Below are positions 1 to 9,255 of a stretch of 64,000 nt of DNA, in pieces. The translations under genes and the position numbers were made by a program. The stretch spans positions 124,001-188,000 of the forward strand of contig CALEIK010000025.1 in NCBI GenBank assembly GCA_937876195.1. Direction: 5' to 3'. This DNA comes from an uncultured Flavobacteriales bacterium. Lineage in GTDB: Bacteria; Bacteroidota; Bacteroidia; Flavobacteriales_D; Crocinitomicaceae. Each line of letters begins with the position of its first letter. The stretch's first letter is position 1. The notes beneath the pieces were generated by a model that was not told the DNA's origin, did not search any database, and saw nothing but the letters and a program-made list of their open reading frames with translations.

Positions 1-1
1 A

Positions 2-1363
2 GATTCATCTTCTCCTCGACCTGATTTAGACAAAATAAAAGGAAAATTACCATTGTTGGGCGTGTGTTTTGGAGCACAATATTTAGCAAGTAACTATGGT
101 GGCGAAGTACTTCCATCAACGATACGTGAATATGGACGTGCGAATTTATCATTTGTGCATCAAGAGCATGTGCTGACCAAAGGAATGAGCACTGGATCAC
201 AAGTGTGGATGTCGCATGGAGATACGATAAAGAACCTACCGAATGGATACACGATAATTGCCAGCACACCAGATGTAGAGGTAGCTGGTTTTGAAATCGA
301 AAATGAAAGCACATTCGGGATTCAATTTCACCCGGAGGTGTATCACTCAACAGAAGGAACGACACTTTTAAGAAACTTTTTAGTCAATATTTGTGGCTGC
401 TCGCAAGATTGGACACCCGATTCATTTGTGGACGAAACAGTAGCGCGACTGAAAGCCGATATTGGAAATGACAGCGTTATTTTGGGATTATCCGGGGGTG
501 TTGATTCATCCGTTGCAGCCGTGTTATTGCATAAAGCCATCGGTAAAAATTTGCATTGCATCTTTGTCGACAATGGATTATTGCGAAAGAATGAATTTAG
601 TTCTGTATTGGATTCCTACAAAGGTATGGGACTGAATGTCAAAGGCGTTGATGCTTCATCAAAATTTTATGCGGCATTAAAGGGGCTTACCGACCCAGAA
701 GCGAAAAGAAAAGCGATAGGAAAAGTATTCATTGATGTTTTTGACGAGGAATCTAAACTTGTGAAGGATGCAAAATGGTTGGGACAAGGAACAATTTATC
801 CAGATGTGATTGAATCTGTTTCTTCTTCTGGTGGACCAAGCGCGACAATTAAATCGCATCACAATGTTGGGGGATTGCCTGATTACATGAAGTTGAAAGT
901 GATCGAGCCGTTGAAATTGCTATTCAAAGATGAAGTGCGTAGAATAGGTCGCTCCATGGACATTGATGAAAATATTTTGGGGAGACACCCATTTCCTGGT
1001 CCTGGATTAGGGATTAGAATCTTAGGAGATATTACTCCTGAAAAAGTAGCCATTTTACAAGATGTCGATCATATTTTTATATCCTCATTGAAAGAAGATG
1101 GATTGTACGATGGAGTTTGGCAGGCCGGAGCAATTTTTCTTCCTGTTCAGTCGGTAGGAGTGATGGGAGACGAGAGAACGTATGAAAATGCGGTTGCTTT
1201 GAGAGCAGTAAGTTCAACAGATGGAATGACTGCAGATTGGTGCCACTTGCCTTATGAATTCTTGGCGAAGGTTTCCAATCGAATTATTAATCAAGTGAAA
1301 GGAATTAATCGTGTCACTTATGATATCAGTTCAAAACCTCCTGCAACCATTGAGTGGGAATAA
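2..1363 (+). CDS. guaA: GMP synthase (glutamine-hydrolysing), 5' truncated by the window
   Basis: Converts XMP to GMP using ATP and ammonia released from glutamine; last step of guanine nucleotide synthesis, cytosolic. The frame is already open at base 2, so about 55 N-terminal residues lie outside the window. Visible are the class I amidotransferase nucleophile motif GVCFGAQ (Cys22 of the fragment), the catalytic His/Glu motif QFHPEV (about 108-113), the ATP-pyrophosphatase P-loop SGGVDSS (about 164-170) and the family C-terminus PPATIEWE. The 453 residues present plus the missing start fit the usual length of about 510. The TTG at 53 lies inside the amidotransferase domain and is not a start. 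A LysM gene follows 48 bp downstream on the same strand. Confidence 0.97.
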   Translation, partial: DSSSPRPDLDKIKGKLPLLGVCFGAQYLASNYGGEVLPSTIREYGRANLSFVHQEHVLTKGMSTGSQVWMSHGDTIKNLPNGYTIIASTPDVEVAGFEIENESTFGIQFHPEVYHSTEGTTLLRNFLVNICGCSQDWTPDSFVDETVARLKADIGNDSVILGLSGGVDSSVAAVLLHKAIGKNLHCIFVDNGLLRKNEFSSVLDSYKGMGLNVKGVDASSKFYAALKGLTDPEAKRKAIGKVFIDVFDEESKLVKDAKWLGQGTIYPDVIESVSSSGGPSATIKSHHNVGGLPDYMKLKVIEPLKLLFKDEVRRIGRSMDIDENILGRHPFPGPGLGIRILGDITPEKVAILQDVDHIFISSLKEDGLYDGVWQAGAIFLPVQSVGVMGDERTYENAVALRAVSSTDGMTADWCHLPYEFLAKVSNRIINQVKGINRVTYDISSKPPATIEWE

Positions 1364-1411
1364 CTGCTTCTTGGCATAAGGATTGTAAATTCAATTATAT
1401 ATATTTGAACT

Positions 1412-3238
1412 ATGCGTTTATTACTTTTAATTCTTGTCCTTTTCTGTTCTTTACCCATTTTTGCGCAACCTGGCGTGGCGAAAGAAATCTCGAAAGATGG
1501 GAAAAAATACTACGAACATAAGATAGAAGAAGGAAATACACTTTGGGGACTGCAAACGATGTATGGCGTTTCTGTGGAAACAATTGTTGCCGAAAACCCC
1601 TCCCTGACAGAAGGATTGAAAGTTGATCAGCTCGTCTACATCCCAATCATCGAAACTGCATCATCGAAAGAGGAAGTGTTTTCTGACTATAAAGTGAAGA
1701 AAAGTGAAACGCTTTATGGACTTTCCAAGAAATTCAATACAACTGTTGATCGACTCATTGAGCTGAATCCAGAATTGTCAGAAGGACTTCAAAAGGGGCA
1801 AGTCATTAAGGTGCCCGGTGAATATATTGATACCGAAGCAGAAATCGAAGATACAGAGCCACTTGAAATCAAGGAGGTAGAGATTGATGAAGTACCGAAT
1901 CCATTTATCGTAGAAACAAGTGATGAAGAGGGGGTCATTGAAGAAGTTCAAATTACCTTTAGTGATTCGACCATCCGCCACACGGTACTTGCGCATGAAA
2001 CGATGTATTCCATTTCAAAAAGATTCATGGTTTCAATAGATGAAATCATGAAAGTGAATGGGTTAAAAAGTTCAACGGTGAAAGAGGGACAGATTTTAAT
2101 CATACCTGTCACAAGTGAGCGCATAGAGAAGGTTGGAGTGAAAGATGTTCCTGGTCATTTGCAGAACAATGGAAAAGGTCAAGTTCCTTTTGTGCAACAA
2201 GATGAGTACACGATTGCGTTGTTTCTACCTCTGTATTTAGAATATGGAAAAGGGTATTCAGAATATGTTGCTGATTTATCGACACAATTCTACATGGGTG
2301 TGCAACTGGCAATTGATTCACTAGAAGCCCAAGGCATAAACGCAAAAATACATGTGTTCGACACGCGTAATGATTCCATTACAGTGCGTAACATCCTTCA
2401 AAAGGAATTGTTCGCGGAGGTTGATTTAATTATAGGCCCACTGATGGGGAAGGAGATAAAACAGGTCGCGCAGTTCTGCAAAGAAAGAAACATTCGAATG
2501 GTTTGTCCTGTAGCGAGTAATTCAGAGGAATTGGAAGGGAACCCTTATTTTTATTCATCGGTACCGTCGAACATTTCCCTGATTAATGGATTGGCGAAAT
2601 ATCTGGCAGCAAATCATGGGAATGACAACATTGTTCTAGTAAAACCAAACGACAAAGGTAGTCTCCCGCTGTACGAAGCATTCAGAAAAACATACAATGA
2701 AGCTACTGCAACGGGTGGTCGTTCTCATTTAGTGGAAACCACTGTTGATGGATTCAATGCATACATTAAAAGAGGCGTCAACACGCGATTTGTTATACCG
2801 AGCACGGACAAATCGACGGCAATGAAGTTCATGAATAACCTAAACCGTTCAGCATTTAGATCGAAAGCGGATGACTTATTTGTGTACGGAACGAAGGAAT
2901 GGGTCAACTTTACGGATGTGAATAATATTTACAAGAACAAATACAATTTCCACTACCCAAGTCCAAATTACTTGCATTATTACCAAGAGGATGTTGTTGC
3001 GCTGAACAGGGTTTATCGCTCGAAGTACAAAACGGATTTGACTAAAATGGCGGTTCAAGGATACGATGTGATGTTGTATTTCTGCAACTACATTTTCCTT
3101 GAGAACGAAGATGTGAATCTGATCATGAATAATTTCAGCATGAAACAATTATCAGATACAGACGGATTTGAAAATGCAAACGGGTTTATTATTGAGCAAG
3201 AAGATTTTGACTTATTGAATGTTGGTCAATTCAATTGA
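1412..3238 (+). CDS. Secreted LysM-repeat protein with periplasmic-binding-protein-like domain
   Basis: A 608-aa envelope protein. Residues 1-19 form a signal peptide ending in FAQ. Three LysM modules follow at about 35-78, 93-136 and 190-233; each has the pattern of a (E/H)ETLYGLS-like start, an NP or NG turn and an ending such as VIKVP or ILIIP. Such modules bind peptidoglycan glycan strands. From about 265 the protein resembles type I periplasmic-binding folds (for example ALFLPLYLEYG and LIIGPLMGKEI). This pairing is common in Bacteroidota, where the ligand is generally unknown. A TATATTTG sequence at 1400-1407 resembles a -7 element but sits only 5 bp before the ATG, so I do not call a promoter. 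Its 3' end overlaps the convergent proline dehydrogenase by 8 bp. Confidence 0.85.
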   Translation: MRLLLLILVLFCSLPIFAQPGVAKEISKDGKKYYEHKIEEGNTLWGLQTMYGVSVETIVAENPSLTEGLKVDQLVYIPIIETASSKEEVFSDYKVKKSETLYGLSKKFNTTVDRLIELNPELSEGLQKGQVIKVPGEYIDTEAEIEDTEPLEIKEVEIDEVPNPFIVETSDEEGVIEEVQITFSDSTIRHTVLAHETMYSISKRFMVSIDEIMKVNGLKSSTVKEGQILIIPVTSERIEKVGVKDVPGHLQNNGKGQVPFVQQDEYTIALFLPLYLEYGKGYSEYVADLSTQFYMGVQLAIDSLEAQGINAKIHVFDTRNDSITVRNILQKELFAEVDLIIGPLMGKEIKQVAQFCKERNIRMVCPVASNSEELEGNPYFYSSVPSNISLINGLAKYLAANHGNDNIVLVKPNDKGSLPLYEAFRKTYNEATATGGRSHLVETTVDGFNAYIKRGVNTRFVIPSTDKSTAMKFMNNLNRSAFRSKADDLFVYGTKEWVNFTDVNNIYKNKYNFHYPSPNYLHYYQEDVVALNRVYRSKYKTDLTKMAVQGYDVMLYFCNYIFLENEDVNLIMNNFSMKQLSDTDGFENANGFIIEQEDFDLLNVGQFN

Positions 3239-4403
3239 TTTTCTTTCTGCGCGCTCGTTCCTTCATAATCAATGAAAGTTCTCTCGACGTTTGTCCGGCC
3301 ACAGAAGTATTCTCATCTGCTCTTCTCAAAAGGTAAGGAAGTACTTCTTTAATCGGTCCGTAAGGAACATATTTCGCTACTTGATAACCATGGTGTGCCA
3401 GATTAAACGAAATGTGATCGCTCATTCCTAGGAGTTGAGCAAAGTAAACACGAGGATCGTCTTTTGAAATATTGAATTCAGTCATTAGCTCGGTTAACAG
3501 CAAAGCGCTTTCTTCGTTGTGTGTACCAGCGCAGACAGACACAGTTGACAAGTTTTCCAAGGCAAATCGAAGTGCACGATTAAAATCTTCATCACACGCT
3601 GCTTTGTTCGGTTGAATTGGTGAGGGATATCCCATTCGCTCCGCACGTTCGCGTTCTTTTTCCATGTATGCACCACGAACAATCTTGACCCCCAGTTTAT
3701 AATTTTCGGATGTGGCATGGATCAGTTCATTCTTGAAAAACGCCAGTCGATCATGACGGTACATTTGAAGTGTATTGTAGACAATGGCTTTTTCCTTGTT
3801 GTATTTTTGACTCATGTTGCGCGCTATGCGGTCAATTCCATCTTGAATCCAAGTTTCCTCAGCATCAATAAAAACAGGAACATCAGCCTCTTTGGCAGCG
3901 GTGCAAATGCGATCGATGCGTTCAATCAATTTAGTGTAGTGTTCTTGCTCCTCAGCAGAAATGGTTTCAATCGAATCATTGGTTCGAACAAGCAAATCGA
4001 AACGACAAATTCCAGTGACTTTAAAAACAGCGAAGGGAATGTTCTTATTCTTCGCTCCTGCGTGAATCGTTGCAATGATTTCATCCACGGTACTGTCAAA
4101 ATCTTCTTCAGATGTCTTTCCTTCAATGCTATAATCGAGTATGGACTGTACATTGCACTTCGCCAATTCATTGGAAACTTTGATGGATTCGCTGATCGAT
4201 TCTCCTCCGCAGAATTGTTTGAAAATCGTTCTTTTGATCAATCCCTTTATGGGCAATCTCAGCTTTAACGCAATGGGTGTGATCCATTTTCCAAACTTAA
4301 CGATGCTCGGACTCGCAACGATTTTAAACAACCAATAGGCGCGTTTTAAATCTTTAGAAGATTTACCGCTGAACGCCACCTCTGTATTTTCAAATGAAAT
4401 CAT
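3231..4403 (-). CDS. Proline dehydrogenase
   Basis: FAD-dependent oxidation of proline to pyrroline-5-carboxylate, the first step of proline catabolism. The 390-aa protein is a stand-alone PRODH barrel, not fused to a P5C dehydrogenase. Supporting motifs are KIVRGAYMEKERERAERMGY around 250-270, CAGTHNEES further on, and the C-terminal block YVPYGPIKEVLPYLLRRADE followed by NTSV, which includes the RRxxEN-like substrate/FAD-binding stretch. It starts at ATG 4403. The 3' end overlaps the LysM gene tail-to-tail by 8 bp; aroB diverges on the other side. The partner P5C dehydrogenase is not in the window. Confidence 0.93.
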   Translation of the reverse strand: MISFENTEVAFSGKSSKDLKRAYWLFKIVASPSIVKFGKWITPIALKLRLPIKGLIKRTIFKQFCGGESISESIKVSNELAKCNVQSILDYSIEGKTSEEDFDSTVDEIIATIHAGAKNKNIPFAVFKVTGICRFDLLVRTNDSIETISAEEQEHYTKLIERIDRICTAAKEADVPVFIDAEETWIQDGIDRIARNMSQKYNKEKAIVYNTLQMYRHDRLAFFKNELIHATSENYKLGVKIVRGAYMEKERERAERMGYPSPIQPNKAACDEDFNRALRFALENLSTVSVCAGTHNEESALLLTELMTEFNISKDDPRVYFAQLLGMSDHISFNLAHHGYQVAKYVPYGPIKEVLPYLLRRADENTSVAGQTSRELSLIMKERARRKKIN

Positions 4404-4488
4404 GTCGCAAAAATAATTCCTTTTCAGGATTTAGATATCGAACCCTACTTCTTTTTGTACTTTTACAATGAATTAATTGAAATCATAC

Positions 4489-5565
4489 ATGAAACGAATT
4501 GATGCACAGGGGTATAAATTAGAGGTAGGAAGTCTTATCGATTCATCATTGACCGAATTATTAGCGCAGAAATATGCATCGTCTAAAAAGATCATTTTAG
4601 TCGATGAGAATACCTATGAATTTTGTTTGGACGCACTGATTACGAATTTCGAAGCACTAAAGGATGCTGAAGTAATCGTAGTGCCAGAAGGAGAAGAAAA
4701 TAAACAGCTTTCAATCGCCCAAAATGTGTGGGAAGCACTGACTGATTATCGTGTTGGACGTCAGGATTTGATTATCAATCTCGGTGGTGGAGTGATTACC
4801 GACATGGGCGGATTTATTGCTTCGTGCTACAAAAGAGGATGCGATTTCATTCACATTCCAACTTCGCTTTTGGGTATGGTGGATGCAGCCATTGGAGGAA
4901 AGACAGGAGTGAATCTCGATAATTTCAAGAATCAAATTGGCTTGTTTGCGCAACCCGAAGCATTGTACATTGATCCATCCTTTTTGGAAACTCTTCCAGA
5001 TGAAGAATATTTGAGTGGCTACGCTGAAATGATAAAACACGGAATCATCAAGGACGAACAATTGTTTTTGGATGTGATTAGCTGCATGAATGGCAATTTT
5101 GAATTCAATGAAGCGTTGCTTGTTCGTTGTATCGAGGTGAAGAATACTATTGTACAGCAAGATCCGAAAGAAGAGAATATCCGTAAGATCCTCAATTTTG
5201 GACACACCATTGGACATGTCATCGAAGGATATTATATGGAAAGTGAGATTTCTCACGGACATGCCATCGCGATTGGAATGGTGATGGAAGCTTATCTATC
5301 CATGAAACTGAACGGATTGCCAGAAGAGACGTATGAGTTCATTGAATCGTCCATACTTTCGTTTTATGGCGTACCGAATTTTACAGATGAGGACATCCAA
5401 GCGATGATTGAAATGTTGAGCAATGACAAGAAAAATGAGGCCGGCGAAATTCGTTGTTGCCTATTGAAAAAGGTGGGTGAATGTACCTACGACCATGCCG
5501 TCGAAGAAGCGTTGTTTTTAGAGACGTTTATGCATTTTAAGAATCATCAGATTAATATGAATTAG
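4489..5565 (+). CDS. aroB: 3-dehydroquinate synthase
   Basis: Second step of the shikimate pathway: converts DAHP to 3-dehydroquinate, using NAD and a divalent metal. Motifs, numbered from the ATG at 4489: NAD-binding LGGGVITDMGGF (98-109), IPTSLLGMVDAAIGGKTG (123-140), metal ligand Glu in GYAEMIKHG (177-185), and two His metal sites in NFGHTIGHVIE and SHGHAIAIGM near 240-265. Total 358 aa, normal for the family. An in-frame TTG at 4477 would add four residues, but the ATG is preferred. It diverges from proline dehydrogenase; a degenerate repeat follows the stop. Confidence 0.95.
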   Translation: MKRIDAQGYKLEVGSLIDSSLTELLAQKYASSKKIILVDENTYEFCLDALITNFEALKDAEVIVVPEGEENKQLSIAQNVWEALTDYRVGRQDLIINLGGGVITDMGGFIASCYKRGCDFIHIPTSLLGMVDAAIGGKTGVNLDNFKNQIGLFAQPEALYIDPSFLETLPDEEYLSGYAEMIKHGIIKDEQLFLDVISCMNGNFEFNEALLVRCIEVKNTIVQQDPKEENIRKILNFGHTIGHVIEGYYMESEISHGHAIAIGMVMEAYLSMKLNGLPEETYEFIESSILSFYGVPNFTDEDIQAMIEMLSNDKKNEAGEIRCCLLKKVGECTYDHAVEEALFLETFMHFKNHQINMN

Positions 5566-5665
5566 CAAGTTCGAGAGTTCAAGAAGTTTAAAAGTTCAAA
5601 GAGTTCCAAAGATTATGGAGTTTCAATAGATCAAGTCTTGACTCTTGAAGTCTTGAATCTTGCAG
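5566..5665. repeat. Degenerate AGTTCAAAG repeat and CAAGTCTTGA tract
   Basis: Iterated variants of AGTTCAAAG (5570-5610) are followed by CAAGTCTTGA-, AGTCTTGAATCTTGCAG-type words. The second part reads into the stop end of the phosphatase gene, so that protein ends KTSRVKT, a tail its paralogue at 58284 lacks. A near-equivalent arrangement, AGTTCAAAG repeats then CAAGTCTTAACATCTTGCA-like words, occurs at 16741-16912, also at the 3' end of a minus-strand gene. No transposase is nearby. Confidence 0.7.
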
Positions 5666-7658
5666 TCACCTTTACCCCTATCACACAAACATCATCTACC
5701 TGATCGCAGGTGCCTTTCCACTGTTCAAATGTGTCGTCAATGATGCGCTTCTGTTCTTCCATGGGTTGATCGCTAATCGAAAGCAACAAATCCCTAAAGT
5801 TAGATCGCATGAATTTCTTGCCAGCGGTTCCAGAGCTAGTCGAAGGACCGCCAAATTGATCCACGAAGCCGTCTGAAAAGATGTAGATAAGATCGCCTTC
5901 CTGCATCTCAAAACTGTGGGTGGTGTACGGCTGAGGATCCTCAAACTTACCTATGGGCTGTTTATCGGCTTTTGTTTCGATGAGCTCCCCATTTCTGATA
6001 ATCCACAGCGGGTTGTTGGCTCCGGCATATTTTAATTGCATTCCATTCAAACTGCAAAGCGCAATGTCCATTCCATCGTTCACATCATCTTCACTTTTTT
6101 CAAATTCATGTACGACAATCTCACGGGTGCGGTTGAGAATTTCCCCTGGATCAATTAAACCATCTTCCCGAACAGAACGATTTAACCCATTGTTGCAAAC
6201 CACGGAAACCATTGCTCCAGGAACACCATGACCTGTACAATCAGCCGCCGCAAAAAGTATCGTTTCTCCGTCGGAAACCGTATCTTCGGCATAGGTTTCG
6301 ACCCAATAAAAATCACCAGCGACAATATCTTTGGGTTTGTAAAGAATAAATGACTCTGGAAGATAGGTTTTCACTACCTTCTCGTGCGGTAAAATAGCCG
6401 TTTGAATTCGCTTCGCGTATTGGATGGATGCTAGAATTTCCTCGTTTTTTTGTTCAACGATCCTTTTCTGAATTTGCATTTCGACATTTTGTGCCTTTTT
6501 CTGCTTATTCCATTTGACAAGAAAATAAATGAGTAAGAACAATACAAACAGACTTCCAGCGCCAGTGACAATAATGACCCTTTGACTATTGATTTTCGCA
6601 GCGTTTTTTTCAAGCCTTAAGTCCTTGATTTTTCCGTTTTTGACCAATAGAAGATTGTCCGCTTCAAATTTATCCGTTTCATAAGCTGTCCGCAGGTCGT
6701 TTAGATTTTCCGTGGCCATCTGCTCATAAATGTCCTTCCACGTATCAAAGGTTTCCATATGGTATTCATACGCCTTTTTGTAGTTCCCTAATTTGGCATA
6801 CATTACCGCCATTTGAGCCGATGCTTGGTTGTGGAATTCACTAAAATTTAAAGCAATGGCTATTTGCCGGGCAGAATCTGCATAAACAATGGACTTATGG
6901 TAATCCTTCTGCTCTCCGTACAACCACGAGAAATCCATGAGCATTTTTGTCGTGCCGTATTGATCGTTAAATTCTTTGCGAATGGCATAGGCTTCCCGCA
7001 ACATTTTCTCCGCCTTGGCATATTGCTTCAACTGGATGTAACACGAAGCAATGTTTCCCATGGTGAGCGCCAAGCTCTCTCGATCCCCAGATTTTCTTTT
7101 TAAATCTAAGGCCTGATTCAAATAGACCAATGCCGAATCGTACTGTTCTATATTGATGTAATGTCCACCTAGATTCCCTAAAGGTTTAGATAACTGCGAA
7201 GGATAGTGCTTTTTGTATAACTCAATTGATCGGCGAAGCCACTTAATTGCTTGATCGCTGTCTTCCATGTTTTGGTAAGAGGCTCCTATTTTGCCTGAGA
7301 AACGAGCTTGCCAAATGTATAATTTGTTTTGTTCAGCTATTTTAAGCCCCTCAAGACATCGTTCAACGGCTTTTGGATAATTGCCACTTCGAGAATAATA
7401 GTAATTGGAATGGGATAAGGCGATTAAAAGAAGGTCATTGTTCTTGAACTTTCTAGCATGAAAAATTGCCCTGTCAGTCCATTCGATGGAAGTTTCAATA
7501 TTTTTAGTTTCAAAGTAATCGCCTAATGATATACAACTAGTTGCTTTTAATGAGTCGTTGGAAGCATTTTCATAATTCTGTTTTAGGCGGTCCAATTCCG
7601 CGCTATGGCAGAGATGTCCGATCCAGAGGAAAGCAGTAAGTAGAAAAATTTTACGCAT
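5631..7658 (-). CDS. TPR-containing SpoIIE/PP2C-type phosphatase, membrane-anchored
   Basis: A 675-aa signalling protein. Residues 1-19 are a signal peptide (MRKIFLLTAFLWIGHLCHSA). About 25-330 contains tandem tetratricopeptide repeats, predicted extracytoplasmic. One membrane helix lies near 365-387 (TGAGSLFVLFLLIYFLV), followed by a coiled coil and a cytoplasmic PPM/SpoIIE domain with AGDFYWVE, AADCTGHGVPGAM, GMDIAL, YAGANNPLWI and IFSDGFVDQFGG, which carry the metal-binding Asp/Gly signature. Such proteins usually dephosphorylate anti-sigma-antagonist-type partners; none is encoded nearby. Compared with the paralogue at 58284, eight residues (GPSTSSGT) are inserted after DQFG by a palindromic repeat at 5826-5849. 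The C-terminus also runs into a repeat. Confidence 0.88.
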   Translation of the reverse strand: MRKIFLLTAFLWIGHLCHSAELDRLKQNYENASNDSLKATSCISLGDYFETKNIETSIEWTDRAIFHARKFKNNDLLLIALSHSNYYYSRSGNYPKAVERCLEGLKIAEQNKLYIWQARFSGKIGASYQNMEDSDQAIKWLRRSIELYKKHYPSQLSKPLGNLGGHYINIEQYDSALVYLNQALDLKRKSGDRESLALTMGNIASCYIQLKQYAKAEKMLREAYAIRKEFNDQYGTTKMLMDFSWLYGEQKDYHKSIVYADSARQIAIALNFSEFHNQASAQMAVMYAKLGNYKKAYEYHMETFDTWKDIYEQMATENLNDLRTAYETDKFEADNLLLVKNGKIKDLRLEKNAAKINSQRVIIVTGAGSLFVLFLLIYFLVKWNKQKKAQNVEMQIQKRIVEQKNEEILASIQYAKRIQTAILPHEKVVKTYLPESFILYKPKDIVAGDFYWVETYAEDTVSDGETILFAAADCTGHGVPGAMVSVVCNNGLNRSVREDGLIDPGEILNRTREIVVHEFEKSEDDVNDGMDIALCSLNGMQLKYAGANNPLWIIRNGELIETKADKQPIGKFEDPQPYTTHSFEMQEGDLIYIFSDGFVDQFGGPSTSSGTAGKKFMRSNFRDLLLSISDQPMEEQKRIIDDTFEQWKGTCDQVDDVCVIGVKVTARFKTSRVKT
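5826..5849. repeat. 24-bp REP-like palindrome inserted in frame in the phosphatase gene
   Basis: An imperfect palindrome built around AGCTAGTCGA and exactly 24 bp long. On the coding (minus) strand it encodes GPSTSSGT between DQFG and AGKKFM. The paralogous phosphatase at 58284 reads DQFGGAQGKKLM at the same place, without these residues. Related palindromes with a CGACAAGCTC- or CGAGCTAGTCG-like core occur at 16797, 23762, 27773 and 42957. Confidence 0.75.
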
Positions 7659-7708
7659 TTGGTTCTAAAAAAGAACAATTTATATATTTTTAGGTAAAAT
7701 CAAGCATT

Positions 7709-8011
7709 ATGGCAAGAGAATACAAAACAAAATTAGAATTTAGGAATTGTCCCGGCGACGAAGCAACCGAAAAGGTGTTTTCAACAATCGCAAAATCCAT
7801 GTACGATGAACCAGTGCCTTACTCAGGGTCTTTTCAAATGGAATTTGAATTAAAGGGGGGGAGAGCAAGTCTGAAAAAGAAAAAGACGAGTGGATTGTCC
7901 GATAATCATACAAAAATGTTGACCGAACTCGAAGCGGTTGGACTGAAAGCGATATCAAAAGGAAAGGATGGAGCAAAAGTGAAGGCGGAAGCGGAAGTTG
8001 ACAAGGTATAA
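7709..8011 (+). CDS. Hypothetical 100-aa protein
   Basis: Not recognised. It is small, charged and lysine-rich (KGGRASLKKKKTSG in the middle, KGKDGAKVKAEAEVDKV at the end), with no signal peptide or membrane segment, so probably cytosolic. It starts at an ATG about 50 bp from the divergent phosphatase gene and ends 20 bp before the convergent MerR gene. Tidy spacing and ordinary codon use suggest a real gene, but no function can be assigned. Confidence 0.65.
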   Translation: MAREYKTKLEFRNCPGDEATEKVFSTIAKSMYDEPVPYSGSFQMEFELKGGRASLKKKKTSGLSDNHTKMLTELEAVGLKAISKGKDGAKVKAEAEVDKV

Positions 8012-8031
8012 TAAACCATTGTCGGAATAGC

Positions 8032-8379
8032 TTACCGTTTCAAACGGAGTAATTTACGCTTCACTTCTTCCAGTCGGTGAATGAGTTCGTCTGTTGAATT
8101 TTCTTCAGGCGAGTGATCTTCTTCTAGGGTGGACTTCAACGCTTTTTTGGCGCCGTCTAAGGTGTATCCATTTACTTTTACTAGTTGGTAGATGGCGTCA
8201 ATTTTGGCAATTTCTTTGGGAGTGAATAAACGATTTCCCTTTTTGTTCTTTTTAGGTTTGATGGAAGAGAATTCTTTTTCCCAAAACCGAATCAATGAAG
8301 TGTTGACACCAAACATCTCTGCTACCTCTCCAATGGAGTAGTATAATTTTGATAATTCGGCTTCCTTGACTTTAAACAA
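8032..8379 (-). CDS. MerR-family transcriptional regulator
   Basis: A 115-aa protein with an N-terminal MerR winged-helix domain: YYSIGEVAEMFGVNTSLIRF at about 13-32, then WEKEFSSIKPKKNKKGNRLF with the wing residues, and a second helix pair at 55-85. A short charged tail (EEVKRKLLRLKR) replaces the usual coiled coil and effector domain, so no metal or drug sensor is visible. The start is TTG 8379: no in-frame ATG lies upstream before a stop, and the first internal ATG would cut into the HTH. This compact form is widespread in Bacteroidota. It diverges from the transporter at 8461, so it may act on the shared intergenic region. Confidence 0.87.
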   Translation of the reverse strand: MFKVKEAELSKLYYSIGEVAEMFGVNTSLIRFWEKEFSSIKPKKNKKGNRLFTPKEIAKIDAIYQLVKVNGYTLDGAKKALKSTLEEDHSPEENSTDELIHRLEEVKRKLLRLKR

Positions 8380-8460
8380 AATGCAATTGATTTGAAATCT
8401 AAGATAGGGATTATTTTACATTTCAGCAGTTGGGCTATCTTTTTTTGTTAATTTACCGCT

Positions 8461-9255
8461 ATGCAGACCAGAAACGAATTAGAAAATCTCCAAATTCAGC
8501 GACGACGTGAGTGGACATTTTTGCTGTTGGCGGGTATTTTTCTGGGTTCCCTGACGATGTTGAATATCCTTGGCGTATCGCGCTTTATTGATCTCTCCAA
8601 CTACATCGGAATTTCACCTGAAAGTGATATTCGCTTTGTCGTTGCAGTGGGCGTTTTGCCGTATCCAATTACTTTTTTATGCACAGATATTGTCTCTGAA
8701 ATTTATGGCAGAAAACGTGCGAATATGCTTGTTTGGGTGGGATTGATCCTCAATCTTTGGGTCTTGCTTGTACTTTGGTTTGGCGGCAGGTTAGAAGCAC
8801 CGTCGAATTTGGATCACTTAGGTCGTTTACCTCTGGAAGTGGTGAATGGTGAAGTCGCTGTGCCGCACGGTTACGCATTTTATGAAATTCGGACATTGAC
8901 CTTCGGTGCGACATTCGCATCAATGATTGCCTACATTACCGCGCAATTTGTGGATGTGCATATTTTCCATTACCTCAAGGTGAAAACAAAAGGAAAATTT
9001 TTGTGGCTGAGAAACAATGTCTCGACACTTATAAGTCAGTTAATCGATTCCATTGCTGTGATTCTCATCACACATTTTTACGCGAACGCATTGCCAATTG
9101 ATCCTGGGGTTTCAATTTCTTCGGCACTGATGATGTTTATTGTAAGTAGCTATTTGTTTAAGCTATTCTTCGCGCTTCTGGATACGATCCCCATCTACAT
9201 TTCTGTAAAATTCCTTCGTTCCTATCTGAAAATCGAAGACGAACTAAGTTACTGA
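8461..9255 (+). CDS. Queuosine precursor transporter (YhhQ/DUF165 family)
   Basis: A 264-aa integral membrane protein of the vitamin-uptake/YhhQ family, thought to import the queuosine precursor preQ0 or preQ1. The diagnostic segment is FLCTDIVSEIYGRKRAN at about 73-89, where the family has a (T)D(V)xxExYGxxxA signature. Several hydrophobic helices follow (about 93-110, 150-170, 205-225 and 230-250). The N-terminus is a soluble stretch of about 18 residues. It overlaps tail-to-tail with the MFS gene by 12 bp. Confidence 0.9.
   Translation: MQTRNELENLQIQRRREWTFLLLAGIFLGSLTMLNILGVSRFIDLSNYIGISPESDIRFVVAVGVLPYPITFLCTDIVSEIYGRKRANMLVWVGLILNLWVLLVLWFGGRLEAPSNLDHLGRLPLEVVNGEVAVPHGYAFYEIRTLTFGATFASMIAYITAQFVDVHIFHYLKVKTKGKFLWLRNNVSTLISQLIDSIAVILITHFYANALPIDPGVSISSALMMFIVSSYLFKLFFALLDTIPIYISVKFLRSYLKIEDELSY

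Noticed and set aside
1400..1412. Leaderless promoter of the LysM gene
   Set aside because: TATATTTG matches a -7 box, but no TTG lies at a suitable distance upstream.
3717..4268. Long plus-strand frame opposite proline dehydrogenase
   Set aside because: Antisense to a clearly conserved enzyme; its sequence is the by-product of that gene's codon pattern.
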